DNA of 62,701 bases from Brumimicrobium sp033722555 (lineage in GTDB: Bacteria > Bacteroidota > Bacteroidia > Flavobacteriales_D > Crocinitomicaceae), in contig JAWVYS010000016.1 in assembly GCA_033722555.1 (NCBI GenBank), positions 1 to 62,701 on the forward strand, in the 5' to 3' direction. Shown here piece after piece: positions 8,707-17,894 of this stretch. The notes under the pieces were generated by a model, which had not been told where the DNA came from, searched no databases, and saw only the letters and a list, made by a program, of their open reading frames with translations. The position numbers and the translations under genes were made by a program. Numbering within the stretch: position 1 is the stretch's first letter; each line of letters opens with the position of its first letter.

Positions 8707-9141
8707 TGCTGTGATTTGTTCATTTAATTGTTTTACCTGAGCACCTTCCCAAACTGCATTCAATATCAGTGGATGGAATATACTTTTATTCTTAACCGAT
8801 TTAATGTAAATATTGTTTATTTCTGATCTACTTAAATCACATCAAAGGTTGTGAAAGGGTGTATTCGAAAAAATAAATTTTTCATAAAAAAAGATAATTT
8901 TTTGAGGCTATATTTTTAGTGTGTATGCATAGTAAAATTCCTGAATTATCATCGATCTAATACGCTATTAATTAGCTGAATACCCTATATACAAAGGTCT
9001 CTGAGGATTTCAGTTTTTAGAAAAAAATATCAAGGCGGATCGGACTAAATGTTAATTTTTTATTAATAGGAGGGGCAACCTGAAAAATTTCTTCAGCGTT
9101 TAAGTATTAGAAGTTCTTTTATTCATTTAAAATCCACAGCT
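8707..9141. other. Divergent intergenic region
   Basis: About 435 AT-rich bases between the divergent NADH dehydrogenase and SprB-repeat genes (378 if the longer NADH dehydrogenase start is used). It must hold both promoters, but I could not find a TAnnTTTG box at good spacing for either gene. Several short T and A runs are present. No ORF, RNA gene or long repeat is visible. Confidence 0.5.
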
Positions 9142-12100
9142 ATGAAACACTTTATTTTTTTTACTCGTTTAGTAGCAGCATTATTATTGATTGTCTCGGT
9201 GAGACAGCAATCCGCTGCTCAAGTTTCATGTACCGGTGATACGCCTTTTTTTCAGGTGGATTTGAGCGCAAGTCCTAATGCAACCTGGCTAAGTCCGGCA
9301 GTAGTTCGCGATGGATCATGCTGTGGAGGAGGAGCCAATCAGGTAAATTGCCTGGAGGTCGAGTTACTTTTACATCCAAATGCTCAAGGAATTATTTTCG
9401 AAGTAGCTTCAGGAGCAAACCCCGGAGGCTCGCTCTTTTATCAGGTAAACTGTCAGGGTGTTCCGCTATCTTCTCCTAACAATACGATATGTCTTGATGG
9501 TCCGGGTCCTCATCATATTTCTTACTGTAAGGTAGGGAATAATCAGAATACTTATACTATTACTTCGATACCAGCTGCAACTGCTTCCGAAGACATAACT
9601 AGCTCTCCAAGTTGTCCGGACACCTTGTCAATTACAGGAATAGATCCTACTACAGTAACATGGAATTCGATCTCTCCGGGAAATTCAGGTGATTATAACG
9701 GCTTCTTGTCAAATCTCGACGGTACAGCACAGGGTGCTAACGGAGTTCCTTTCTCGGGATATGCGGATGTTATCATGACACCTGTAAACGGGGCACCTTC
9801 CCAAATCATGTATGAAGTGTGTGCTACACCACTAGGTGGATGTGGCGAAGGAGCATTCTGCGACACGATAACCGTTGGTGTATTCAATGACCTCACTTTA
9901 CAAATCAATCCCCAGAATCCAGCGATATGTTTTGGGGATAATGGTGCTGATCTCACGGCAAACGTAACCGGAGGAATTCCGCCTTTATCATTTAACTGGA
10001 GTACGGGTGAGAGTACCCAAATGATCAATGTGCAAAATGCCGGAACATATTGGGTGGATGTCACCGACGGAATTGGTTGTATTGTATTGAGCGATACAGT
10101 GGTAGTGAATGAGATTACTGCGGATATAGTTTCGAATGCCGGAGCAGATGTAACAGTATGTGCGGAACCCATTCCGACTATATTGCTCCAAGGGCTTGTC
10201 TCAGGAACGAATAGCGGTCAGTGGCTCAATGGACAGGGAAATTACAATCCAAATAATCAGGTGCTGGAAACATTGTATACACCTACACCTGCTGAAGTAA
10301 ATGCCGGATTTGTAGATTTAACGCTAAGCTCAACAAACAATTTAGGTTGTCCCGGAGATTCAGATGTAATACGTATTAATTTGCCGACCTTTAATACAAT
10401 GCTAGACACAGTAATTTCGAACGTGTCTTGTGCAGGTGCAAACGACGGATCTATAGATCTCGAAGTCACCGGTGGGTACGCCATAGATTCCTATTTCTGG
10501 AACACGGGAGCAACAACTCAGGATATCAGTGGTCTAACCTCCGGTACTTATCAGGTTCAGGTGGTGGATGAGCATGATTGTGCTCAAAACTTCTCCTTTG
10601 TTATCACTGAGCCGAATCCGCTCAATATTATCAATGTTCAACTTTCTAATTATCCTTCAGGAGATAACATTTCATGCTTCGGTGCGTCGGATGGTTCTAT
10701 CTCACTCGATGTGGAAGGAGGAATAAGTCCATACTCCTATCAATGGTCTAACGGTATGACATCAGAAGATATTAGTAGTGTAGGTGGAGGTTCTTATATT
10801 CTGACTGTAACCGATGCCAACGGATGTACAATAGACACCACCATTCAACTGACGGAGCCTTCACCGATTATTCAGACCATAACTGCATTGGAATATCCAA
10901 GTGGTGATAATATTAGTTGCTTCGGACTGAGTGACGGAAATATAGATTATACAATCAGCGGTGGTTCTCCAGTTTATAATATTTTATGGAATACGGGTCA
11001 ATCCACAGAAGATATTTCTGGAATTCCTGCGGGTACTTATTCGGTAAACGTAACGGATATTAATGGTTGTTCGGCTGATACTTCAATCACTCTTTCTCAA
11101 CCGACTCAGCTCACTCAGGATATACAGTCTCCCACCTATTTTAGCGGAGATCATGTGAGTTGTCACGGACTCTCGGATGGAAGTATTGACTATACTGTTA
11201 ATGGTGGTTCGCCTGCATATTCGATAACTTGGAATAACGGTACAAATACAGAGGATCTGACGGGTGTTTCAGCAGGGGTTTATAGTGTTTCCGTAACGGA
11301 TATCAATGGATGTTCAATAGACACAACGATAACATTAACCGAGCCCGCGCCTTTGACCCAGGATCTTGATCCTTCTGTTTATGCCGGTGGCTTTAACATT
11401 AGTTGTTTTGGTTCTTCCGACGGAAGCATTGATTATTCAGTTCAGGGCGGTGCACCAGGGTATTTTTTCTCGTGGAATACTGGGGCAGACTCTGAGGATC
11501 TTGCTTCATTGGAAGCGGGAACTTATTCAGTGACAGTGACCGATATGAATGGTTGTACTACTGACACCTCAATAGTGCTTACAGAACCACCACTGCTTCA
11601 AGTGAATGCATCGGTAACTTCCGATTACAACGGACAGGATATCAGTTGTTATAATGCTTCCGACGCTTCAGTAGATGCTCAGGTTAATGGAGGGGTTCCA
11701 AATTATAATATGGTTTGGACGAATTCTCTGGGAGATACAGTTGGATACGGTAGTTCATTAAATAATCTTCCTCCTGGTAATTACGACATACACGTGGAAG
11801 ATGCTTCAGGCTGTACGACCTATGATGCCGTGACTATAACTCAACCAGATTCCCTATCGGTTGATATTGATATACTGAGTAATTTTAATGGTTTGCCAGT
11901 AAGTTGTGAAAACGTGAATGACGGATCTGTTCAGGCAAACGTTGTCGGTGGTACTCCGGCCTACTCTTACTCTTGGAGTAACGGCAGTTTAAGTGCAAAT
12001 CCAATTCAAAATAATCTTGGTTCAGGAACTTATTATGTGACAGTAACCGATCTGAATAATTGTTCTGCAGTAGACACTGTAATTCTCGAAGCTCATCCTG

Positions 12101-12879
12101 TACCTTCTGTACAGGTAGGAGCAGGAGACGAAGCCTGTGAAGGTGAAACTGTAAGTTTTTCTGTGAACTCTGATATAGGGACTACGGCAACCTGGAGCTT
12201 TGAAAACGGGTTTGTTTTTAACGGAACGACTAATAGCAATGTGTTTTTCGACGATATAGGATGTTTCGATGTTACCCTCACAGTTACCAGTGATCAAGGG
12301 TGTTCAGAAACGCAGGTGATTGAAAATCACATTTGCATCAATCCTTTACCTTATGCCGATTTCTCTCAGTCGCAGGCAGAGGTAACAACTTTCTCTCCGA
12401 TCGTTCAGTTTTGGAACCAGTCGAATGGTGCAATAAGCGTAGAATGGGAATTCGGTGACGGAAGCACCTCTTACGATCAGAATCCATACAATACATTCCC
12501 GGATGATTCAAGCGGTACGTATCAGATACAGTTGATCGCAACGTCTCAGTATGGATGCAAGGACACAGTAACTTCACTGGTAGTTGTAAAAGAAAAGCTG
12601 CTTATCTACGTACCGAATACTTTTACTCCTGACAACGACGATTATAATCAGGTTTTTCTACCGATTTTGACTCAGGGATTCGATCCATACAATTATGAGT
12701 TACTGATATTCAATAGATGGGGAGAGATACTTTTCGAATCACACGACCACCGTGTTGGTTGGTCAGGGAAATACGGGGGAGAAATCGTTAAGGACGGAAC
12801 CTATATCTGGAAGATTAATGTAAAAGATAAAGACGGAATCATGCAACAGTTTAAAGGGCATATTAATCTGATCAGATAG
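9142..12879 (+). CDS. SprB-repeat surface protein with type B T9SS sorting domain
   Basis: A 1245-residue secreted protein. A signal peptide (residues 1-26, ending SAAQ) is followed by an N-terminal beta-rich region of about 230 residues. One degenerate repeat (about 255-330) is followed by seven SprB repeats of about 81 residues (about 417-992) with the pattern ISCFG-SDGSI / W-TG-TEDI / GTYSV-VTD-NGC / TEP. Two PKD-like domains follow, one with WEFGDGSTSYDQNP. The last 90 residues are a gliding-motility-associated type B sorting domain: IYVPNTFTPDNDDYN, LLIFNRWGEILFES, KDGTYIWKI, ending in FKGHINLIR. By family knowledge such proteins are exported by T9SS and act as surface adhesins or in gliding; the role here is inferred. 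It has its own terminator. Confidence 0.93.
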   Translation: MKHFIFFTRLVAALLLIVSVRQQSAAQVSCTGDTPFFQVDLSASPNATWLSPAVVRDGSCCGGGANQVNCLEVELLLHPNAQGIIFEVASGANPGGSLFYQVNCQGVPLSSPNNTICLDGPGPHHISYCKVGNNQNTYTITSIPAATASEDITSSPSCPDTLSITGIDPTTVTWNSISPGNSGDYNGFLSNLDGTAQGANGVPFSGYADVIMTPVNGAPSQIMYEVCATPLGGCGEGAFCDTITVGVFNDLTLQINPQNPAICFGDNGADLTANVTGGIPPLSFNWSTGESTQMINVQNAGTYWVDVTDGIGCIVLSDTVVVNEITADIVSNAGADVTVCAEPIPTILLQGLVSGTNSGQWLNGQGNYNPNNQVLETLYTPTPAEVNAGFVDLTLSSTNNLGCPGDSDVIRINLPTFNTMLDTVISNVSCAGANDGSIDLEVTGGYAIDSYFWNTGATTQDISGLTSGTYQVQVVDEHDCAQNFSFVITEPNPLNIINVQLSNYPSGDNISCFGASDGSISLDVEGGISPYSYQWSNGMTSEDISSVGGGSYILTVTDANGCTIDTTIQLTEPSPIIQTITALEYPSGDNISCFGLSDGNIDYTISGGSPVYNILWNTGQSTEDISGIPAGTYSVNVTDINGCSADTSITLSQPTQLTQDIQSPTYFSGDHVSCHGLSDGSIDYTVNGGSPAYSITWNNGTNTEDLTGVSAGVYSVSVTDINGCSIDTTITLTEPAPLTQDLDPSVYAGGFNISCFGSSDGSIDYSVQGGAPGYFFSWNTGADSEDLASLEAGTYSVTVTDMNGCTTDTSIVLTEPPLLQVNASVTSDYNGQDISCYNASDASVDAQVNGGVPNYNMVWTNSLGDTVGYGSSLNNLPPGNYDIHVEDASGCTTYDAVTITQPDSLSVDIDILSNFNGLPVSCENVNDGSVQANVVGGTPAYSYSWSNGSLSANPIQNNLGSGTYYVTVTDLNNCSAVDTVILEAHPVPSVQVGAGDEACEGETVSFSVNSDIGTTATWSFENGFVFNGTTNSNVFFDDIGCFDVTLTVTSDQGCSETQVIENHICINPLPYADFSQSQAEVTTFSPIVQFWNQSNGAISVEWEFGDGSTSYDQNPYNTFPDDSSGTYQIQLIATSQYGCKDTVTSLVVVKEKLLIYVPNTFTPDNDDYNQVFLPILTQGFDPYNYELLIFNRWGEILFESHDHRVGWSGKYGGEIVKDGTYIWKINVKDKDGIMQQFKGHINLIR
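10390..12117 (+). repeat. Seven tandem SprB repeats (about 243 bp each)
   Basis: Seven consecutive coding repeats of about 81 codons. Each has a Cys near the start (S-C-F-G or variants), a GG-x-P-x-Y motif, a Trp in W-N-T-G, GTYSV-x-VTD-x-NGC and a T-E-P linker. Repeats 2-5 are the most alike; 6 and 7 are diverged and contain insertions. The identity is at protein level; I saw no long exact DNA repeats. Confidence 0.85.
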
Positions 12880-12896
12880 ATTTTTTAAGGAAAAAA

Positions 12897-12929
12897 CTGA
12901 ACGATATCTCAATCCGGGATATCGTTCAG
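12897..12929. terminator. Bidirectional intrinsic terminator
   Basis: Perfect 12-bp stem CTGAACGATATC / GATATCGTTCAG with a 9-nt loop, between the convergent SprB-repeat gene and paaD. A run of A precedes it, giving a T tract for minus-strand transcripts; the plus-strand side has only a weak T tract. Confidence 0.8.
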
Positions 12930-12930
12930 T

Positions 12931-13425
12931 CTATTTAAGACATTTGAAATAATCGAAAGGTTCCAAACAGTCCTTACACTGATAATGTGCTTTACATGCC
13001 GTGCTCCCAAACTGGGAGATCATTTTCGTATTCTTCGATTTACATCGTGGACAAGGAATAACGGTTTTCGTACCGAATAATACCGACTTATCAACTTCAT
13101 CCTGTGGTGGGGCTATGCCGTATTCTTCCAACTTTCTCTTTCCTTCTTCAGACAGCCAGTCAGTTGTCCAGGCAGGGGAAAGAACCAGTCTTACATCTGC
13201 TTCAATATCCTCTTCCAATAGTCTCTTCTTGATATCATCCTCGATAACCTGCATCGCAGGGCAGCCTGAATACGTTGGGGTAATAACTATCTCCCATCTG
13301 CCATTATTCTGTTTATTCACTTCCCTCACCACTCCAAGATCTACAACAGTCAGTACAGGAACTTCAGGGTCCTTGACATCTTCAAGAATTTTCCAAATAT
13401 CTTCTTCTGTAAGATCTTTCGTCAT
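12931..13425 (-). CDS. paaD: Phenylacetyl-CoA epoxidase assembly protein PaaD
   Basis: A 164-residue protein with an N-terminal MIP18/DUF59 domain (EEDIWKILEDVKDPEVPVLT; TPTYSGCPAM with the reactive Cys). The C-terminal zinc-ribbon-like region has Cys pairs in CPRCKSKN and CKAHYQCKDC. PaaD is thought to help assemble or repair the metal centre of the PaaABCE oxygenase, which converts phenylacetyl-CoA to its ring-1,2-epoxide. It is the last gene of a paaABCD run on the minus strand, 55 bases after paaC. The zinc ribbon is complete. The assignment is strong from both motifs and context. Confidence 0.94.
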   Translation of the reverse strand: MTKDLTEEDIWKILEDVKDPEVPVLTVVDLGVVREVNKQNNGRWEIVITPTYSGCPAMQVIEDDIKKRLLEEDIEADVRLVLSPAWTTDWLSEEGKRKLEEYGIAPPQDEVDKSVLFGTKTVIPCPRCKSKNTKMISQFGSTACKAHYQCKDCLEPFDYFKCLK

Positions 13426-13480
13426 TTCATTATTTTCTCGCGGTGTATTGAGGGCTTCGAATTTCAGGGTTCAAAAGAAA

Positions 13481-14239
13481 TCACCACTCCATTCCCGGAT
13501 AAGTTCTTTGCATATACTGAAGTTCAGCCAGTAAATACCCAAGATGCTCAGAATGTACTCCTTTTCTACCTCCGTCGAGTTGCCATTTCGCTTCAGGCAG
13601 CGACAGAGTTGCTTCATCTAGTACTGCTTTAACGTTATTGTGGTAAGCCTCTTTGAAAAGTTGAGTATCTACGGCAATTCCCTCCTTGATTAAAATTTCG
13701 TCTACTTCATCCTGATAAAATAATTCATCGATAAAGCGGAAAAGGTCATTGACTGATTCCTGAACTCTGTTGTGAGATTCTTCGGTTCCATCTCCTAAGC
13801 GGATCACCCATTCGGAAGAATGTTTCAAATGATAACGAACCTCTTTAACAGCTTTTGAAGCAATCGCCGCAATTTGTTCGTCTTTACTGTTCATTAATCC
13901 TTCGAGTAATAACCTATGGAAGTGATCAAAAAAGAACTGTCTCACGATTGTTTTCCCAAAATCTCCGTTTGGCTGTTCAACGAGCAGCAAATTTTTATAC
14001 TCCCTTTCAATCCTAAGGAAGGCAAGGTCATCCTCATTTCTTCCTTTATTCTCTACCTTGGCGGCATACCGATAATATTCCGTAGCCTGACCGATAAGAT
14101 CAAGGGCAAGGTTGGTAAGAGCAATATCCTCTTCCAGAATGGGGCCGTGACCGCACCATTCAGACAATCGATGACCAAGTATAAGTGTGTCGTCTGCGCG
14201 TCTAAGGACATATTCAAAAATCGCTTCTTCTCTCGTCAT
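13481..14239 (-). CDS. paaC: Phenylacetyl-CoA epoxidase subunit PaaC
   Basis: A 252-residue ferritin-like subunit that pairs with the catalytic PaaA in the oxygenase core. Diagnostic stretches are RADDTLILGHRLSEWCGHGP at the N-terminus, LALDLIGQATEYYRYAA, and RYHLKHSSEWVIRLGDGTEES. The end, HLGYLLAELQYMQRTYPG, is also typical. It lacks the full set of diiron ligands, as expected for PaaC. It sits 11 bases after paaB. Length is normal. Confidence 0.95.
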   Translation of the reverse strand: MTREEAIFEYVLRRADDTLILGHRLSEWCGHGPILEEDIALTNLALDLIGQATEYYRYAAKVENKGRNEDDLAFLRIEREYKNLLLVEQPNGDFGKTIVRQFFFDHFHRLLLEGLMNSKDEQIAAIASKAVKEVRYHLKHSSEWVIRLGDGTEESHNRVQESVNDLFRFIDELFYQDEVDEILIKEGIAVDTQLFKEAYHNNVKAVLDEATLSLPEAKWQLDGGRKGVHSEHLGYLLAELQYMQRTYPGMEW

Positions 14240-14250
14240 TTGTGATCAGT

Positions 14251-14538
14251 TTACATATGTTTTATTCCATCCGGAACATCGTAGAAAGTCGGATGACGGT
14301 ATGTTTTTGAATTCGCAGGTTCGAAAAGCGGACCTGCTTCTGATGGAGCTGAAGCGGAAACATATCTGGACTCTACTACCCAGATACTAATTCCTTCGCT
14401 TCGACGTGTATAAACGTCTCGTGCATTGTTAATCGCCATTTCTGCGTCGGAAGCTCGTAAACTTCCTACATGTTTGTGGCTAAGCCCTTGCTTACTGCGG
14501 ATAAATACTTCCCAAAGTGGCCATTCTTTTTTATTCAT
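14251..14538 (-). CDS. paaB: Phenylacetyl-CoA epoxidase subunit PaaB
   Basis: A 95-residue small subunit. The family motifs W-P-L-W-E-V-F-I-R-S-K-Q-G, HKHVGSLRASDAEMA, ARDVYTRR, ISIWVV and a C-terminal FYDVPDGIKHM are all present. PaaB bridges PaaAC dimers in the oxygenase complex. It lies 10 bases after paaA and 11 before paaC, in one operon. Confidence 0.95.
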   Translation of the reverse strand: MNKKEWPLWEVFIRSKQGLSHKHVGSLRASDAEMAINNARDVYTRRSEGISIWVVESRYVSASAPSEAGPLFEPANSKTYRHPTFYDVPDGIKHM

Positions 14539-14548
14539 AGTCTGTTAT

Positions 14549-15496
14549 TTATGAAGCCTTACGTTTCGCTCGTTTTTCAGCATAAGCATTTGCTGCTTCA
14601 CGGATCCACATTCCCTCTTCTTTCGCTTTTTTTCTTGCTTCAACTCGTTCCTTATTGCATGGTCCGTAACCGTTTACAACCTGCCAGAATTCATTCCAGT
14701 TAATCTCTCCGAAATCGTAATGTCCGGTCTCTTCATTGAACTTTAAATCCTTATCAGGAATTTTGAGGCCTATCTGATCAGCTTGAGGAACAGTTACGTC
14801 CACAAAGAGTTGACGCAGTTCATCATTGGTGTGACGCTTTATCTTCCACGCCATTGACTGAGCCGTATGTTTCGAGTCTTTATCGCTTGGGCCGAACATC
14901 ATAAGGGCCGGCCACCACCATCTGTTCAGAGAGTCTTGCGCCATTTCTCTTTGTTCAGGAGTTCCCGAAGCTAATTTGGCCACAATCTCAAATCCCTGAC
15001 GCTGATGAAAGGATTCTTCTTTACACACTCTCACCATCGCACGGGCATAAGGTCCATAGGAGCATCGACATAACGGCACCTGATTCATAATCGCAGCACC
15101 GTCCACCAGCCAGCCTATCATACCCATATCTGCCCATGTCAAACTTGGATAGTTGAATATACTCGAATATTTTGCTTTCCCCGAATGCAGGTCGTCAATT
15201 GTTTCCTCACGGTCTGCTCCTAAAGTTTCAACGGCGCTGTACAAATAAAGTCCGTGTCCCGCTTCATCCTGAATTTTCGCCAGCAATACAGCTTTTCTTC
15301 TCAGGTTAGGAGCGCGCGTTACCCAATTTCCTTCGGGTAACTGACCAACTATCTCTGAATGTGCGTGTTGTGATATCTGACGAATCAAGGTTTCGCGATA
15401 CTCATCCGGCATCCAGTCTTTCGGTTCTATTTTAATTTCGTTGTCAATTTTCTCTTGAAATTGACGTTCTAATGTGGCAATATCTAATTCTTTCAT
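14549..15496 (-). CDS. paaA: Phenylacetyl-CoA epoxidase catalytic subunit PaaA
   Basis: The diiron oxygenase subunit that inserts oxygen into the ring of phenylacetyl-CoA. Two E-x-x-H ligand pairs are visible, in QDEAGHGLYLYSA and KEESFHQRQGFEI. The GPCNKERVEARKKA stretch near the C-terminus is also typical. I start it at the ATG at 15496 (MKELDIATLERQF), giving 315 residues. The frame is open to 15553, but the extra 19 residues look non-coding and overlap a promoter-like box. First gene of paaABCD. The reductase paaE is not downstream as in many bacteria, but divergent. Confidence 0.95.
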   Translation of the reverse strand: MKELDIATLERQFQEKIDNEIKIEPKDWMPDEYRETLIRQISQHAHSEIVGQLPEGNWVTRAPNLRRKAVLLAKIQDEAGHGLYLYSAVETLGADREETIDDLHSGKAKYSSIFNYPSLTWADMGMIGWLVDGAAIMNQVPLCRCSYGPYARAMVRVCKEESFHQRQGFEIVAKLASGTPEQREMAQDSLNRWWWPALMMFGPSDKDSKHTAQSMAWKIKRHTNDELRQLFVDVTVPQADQIGLKIPDKDLKFNEETGHYDFGEINWNEFWQVVNGYGPCNKERVEARKKAKEEGMWIREAANAYAEKRAKRKAS

Positions 15497-15552
15497 AGTT
15501 CTACGCGGTTTATTTTTCGTTTCATTGAGAAAGTTTAAAAACAAACACCTCA

Positions 15553-15560
15553 CAAATTTA
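15553..15560 (-). promoter_or_regulatory. Candidate -7 box of paaABCD (TAAATTTG)
   Basis: Read on the minus strand the box is TAAATTTG, matching TAnnTTTG, 56 bases upstream of the paaA ATG. A clear -33 element is not seen. Confidence 0.4.
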
Positions 15561-15672
15561 ACAAATATTTATCAAGTAAGTTTTGTCTTTTGAGTGTGGA
15601 TTTATCAGTTTATGATTTCTATCAGGAATTTACATTATTTTCCGAATCTAACCAAAAAAACGGCTTTATTGT

Positions 15673-15680
15673 TAATTTTG
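15673..15680 (+). promoter_or_regulatory. Candidate -7 box of the paaE pair (TAATTTTG)
   Basis: TAATTTTG matches TAnnTTTG and lies 21 bases before the first paaE ATG, giving a leader of about 15 nt. It faces away from the paaA box about 115 bases away, so both sets of genes share one 205-base control region. Confidence 0.45.
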
Positions 15681-15701
15681 TAGCCACACAATTTGCGCGT
15701 T

Positions 15702-16778
15702 ATGAATCCAACTTTTTTTGAATTAGAAATCGCTGACATTCGGAATGAAACTGAGGATACAGTTTCTGTGGCATTCGAGGTCCCGGAGGACCTGAAGGAT
15801 AAATATATTTTTAAGCCCGGTCAGTATCTTACTTTTAAGAAGAAAATTAATGGTGAAGATCTTAGAAGGTCTTATTCTATTTGTACTTCACCGCTAGAGA
15901 ATGAGCTGCGCGTTGCGATAAAAAAGGTGCCAAACGGCCGTTTTTCTACGTTTGCAAATGAACAACTGAAATCGGGCGATAAAATTGAAGTGATGACGCC
16001 TACCGGCAATTTCACTACCTCTCTCGATGCAAAAACGGATAAGTCATTTGTCTTCTTTGCAGCGGGCAGCGGGATCACGCCGGTGATGTCTTTGATTAAA
16101 TCTATCCTCACTCAATCACCGAAAAGTGATGTCACCCTGTTTTATGGTAATAAGGGTATAGATAGCGTTATATTTAGAGAAGAGTTGGAATCACTGAAGA
16201 ATCAATTCATGAATAATTTCCGACTAATACATGTTTTTAGTAGGGAAAGTATAGGTAATAAACTTCAGAAAGGTAGGCTGGACGAAGAAAAGATAGAACT
16301 TTTATACAAGGCTTTTTTGGACGGACAAAGCGTTGATGAAGTTTTCGTTTGTGGTCCTGAGCCCATCATCTTTGCAGTTAAGGAGAGTTTTGAGAAACTG
16401 GGATTTGACAAAAACAAAGTGCATTTTGAGTTGTTCACAACCCCGGTAAGAGGCGAGAAGAAGGAGCATCATCACCGCGATCATGAGCAACAACAGCTCA
16501 ATGCAAATGTTAAGGTCATCCTGGATGGTGAGCAAACACTTCTTCAGTTGGATTCGGCCGGCGAAAGTATTCTGGAAGCAGCCCAGAAAGCCGGAGCTGA
16601 TGTTCCCTTCGCCTGTAAAGGTGGGGTATGTTGCACGTGTAAGGCTAAAATCCTGGAAGGATCTGCTAAGATGGATGTGAATTATGCGTTGGAGGAGGAT
16701 GAAGTAGAGGCAGGCTATATTCTAACCTGTCAAGCACATCCTACAAGCGAACAACTCGTTGTTTCATATGACGATTAA
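15702..16778 (+). CDS. paaE: Phenylacetyl-CoA epoxidase reductase PaaE (first copy)
   Basis: A 358-residue NADPH-dependent reductase that passes electrons to PaaA. An FNR-like FAD domain (RRSYSICTSP) and NAD domain (FAAGSGITPVMS; VFVCGPEP) are followed by a C-terminal 2Fe-2S plant-type ferredoxin domain with CKGGVCCTCKA and a fourth Cys in TCQAHP. The ATG at 15702 is preferred to an in-frame TTG at 15693. The linker before the ferredoxin domain is His-rich (EHHHRDHEQQQ). It is divergent from paaABCD and followed 18 bases later by a second PaaE-like gene. Confidence 0.93.
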   Translation: MNPTFFELEIADIRNETEDTVSVAFEVPEDLKDKYIFKPGQYLTFKKKINGEDLRRSYSICTSPLENELRVAIKKVPNGRFSTFANEQLKSGDKIEVMTPTGNFTTSLDAKTDKSFVFFAAGSGITPVMSLIKSILTQSPKSDVTLFYGNKGIDSVIFREELESLKNQFMNNFRLIHVFSRESIGNKLQKGRLDEEKIELLYKAFLDGQSVDEVFVCGPEPIIFAVKESFEKLGFDKNKVHFELFTTPVRGEKKEHHHRDHEQQQLNANVKVILDGEQTLLQLDSAGESILEAAQKAGADVPFACKGGVCCTCKAKILEGSAKMDVNYALEEDEVEAGYILTCQAHPTSEQLVVSYDD

Positions 16779-16796
16779 ACTAATGAATTTATAATT

Positions 16797-17894
16797 ATGG
16801 GCTTTTTTGGAAAATTATTCGGCGGACAAAAAGAGGTAGGAGAACAGAAAAGGAAATCCGGATTTGAACTTTTAAAAATTGCTTCAATTGATCGATTAAC
16901 ACAGGATTCTGTAAAGGTCACTTTCGATGTTCCGGAAGAACTTGAATCTGCCTATTCTTTTATCCCAGGCCAGTATATTAACCTTATTATTGAACTTAAC
17001 GGAAATGAGTATCGCAGATCTTATTCCATTTGTAGTGGGGTAGATGAAAAACTTGCTATCGGTGTCAAAACTGTAGAAGGAGGTAAAGTGTCTACCTGGC
17101 TAAATACTGAAGCTAAGTCGGGTGACGAAATCAGGGTAGGTTATCCCGAGGGAAATTTCACGCTATCAAAACTTGAAGGGAATTATGTCGCTTTCGCGGC
17201 AGGAAGCGGAATTACCCCCTTACTTTCGATCGCAAAACTGATTCATAAATCTCAAAATTCAAAACTCATTCTTTTCTATTCGAATAAAAATGAGGAGAGT
17301 ATTATGTTTAAAAATGAACTGGATAATCTGGATTCAGGGCGGGTAGAAGTACGTTATCTTTTATCCCGTCAGGAAAAGGAGGGATATATTCAGGGCAGGT
17401 TGGATGCTGAGAATATAATCGACACGATCAAATCAGAACTGGAACTGCTGAAATCCAAAGGTTTTTATCTATGTGGTCCTGAGGAAATGATACTTAATGC
17501 TTCCGAAGGACTTAAATCATTTGGTGTTCCAGAGGAAAAAATACATTATGAATTATTTACTACTCCCACATTACTGAAATCAAAAAAGAAGGAAACGGTG
17601 GCAGCTTTCAACGGTGTTGCTAAGATTACACTTATTCTTGACGATGAAGAGGAGAATTTTGAACTTGAAGCGGATGGTCCAACCATTCTTGATGAAGCGG
17701 AGAGTTACGGCATAGACGCCCCTTTCTCCTGTCGGGGAGGAGTTTGTTGTACTTGCAGAGCAAAAGTTTTGAAAGGCGCTGCTTCCATGGATAAAAATTA
17801 TTCTTTAACCGACAAGGAGATCGAAGAAGGATATATTTTAACCTGCCAGGCTCACCCGAATAGTAAAGAATTAACCATAACTTATGACGAGTAA
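16797..17894 (+). CDS. PaaE-like ferredoxin reductase (second copy)
   Basis: A 365-residue paralogue of the preceding gene with the same domain order. The FAD motif is RRSYSICSG, the NAD motifs are FAAGSGITPLLS and FYLCGPEE, and the ferredoxin Cys cluster is CRGGVCCTCRA plus TCQAHP. All cofactor residues are intact, so it is not a decaying duplicate. It differs by a 25-residue N-terminal extension (MGFFGKLFGGQKEV) and a linker lacking the His stretch. The divergence between copies is high, suggesting an old duplication or separate recruitment. It may serve the same oxygenase or another one. Its 3' end overlaps the next gene by 11 bases. Confidence 0.9.
   Translation: MGFFGKLFGGQKEVGEQKRKSGFELLKIASIDRLTQDSVKVTFDVPEELESAYSFIPGQYINLIIELNGNEYRRSYSICSGVDEKLAIGVKTVEGGKVSTWLNTEAKSGDEIRVGYPEGNFTLSKLEGNYVAFAAGSGITPLLSIAKLIHKSQNSKLILFYSNKNEESIMFKNELDNLDSGRVEVRYLLSRQEKEGYIQGRLDAENIIDTIKSELELLKSKGFYLCGPEEMILNASEGLKSFGVPEEKIHYELFTTPTLLKSKKKETVAAFNGVAKITLILDDEEENFELEADGPTILDEAESYGIDAPFSCRGGVCCTCRAKVLKGAASMDKNYSLTDKEIEEGYILTCQAHPNSKELTITYDE

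Noticed and set aside
9693..10172. 159-codon open frame on the minus strand inside the SprB-repeat gene
   Set aside because: Low-complexity Thr/Ser/Val sequence opposite beta-rich coding DNA; no promoter or family motif.
10390..12117. Possible CRISPR or satellite repeat
   Set aside because: The periodicity of about 243 bases is coding, diverged at DNA level and explained by SprB protein repeats.
13001..13534. 177-codon plus-strand frame opposite paaD and the end of paaC
   Set aside because: Ser/Thr-rich shadow of two firmly identified genes.
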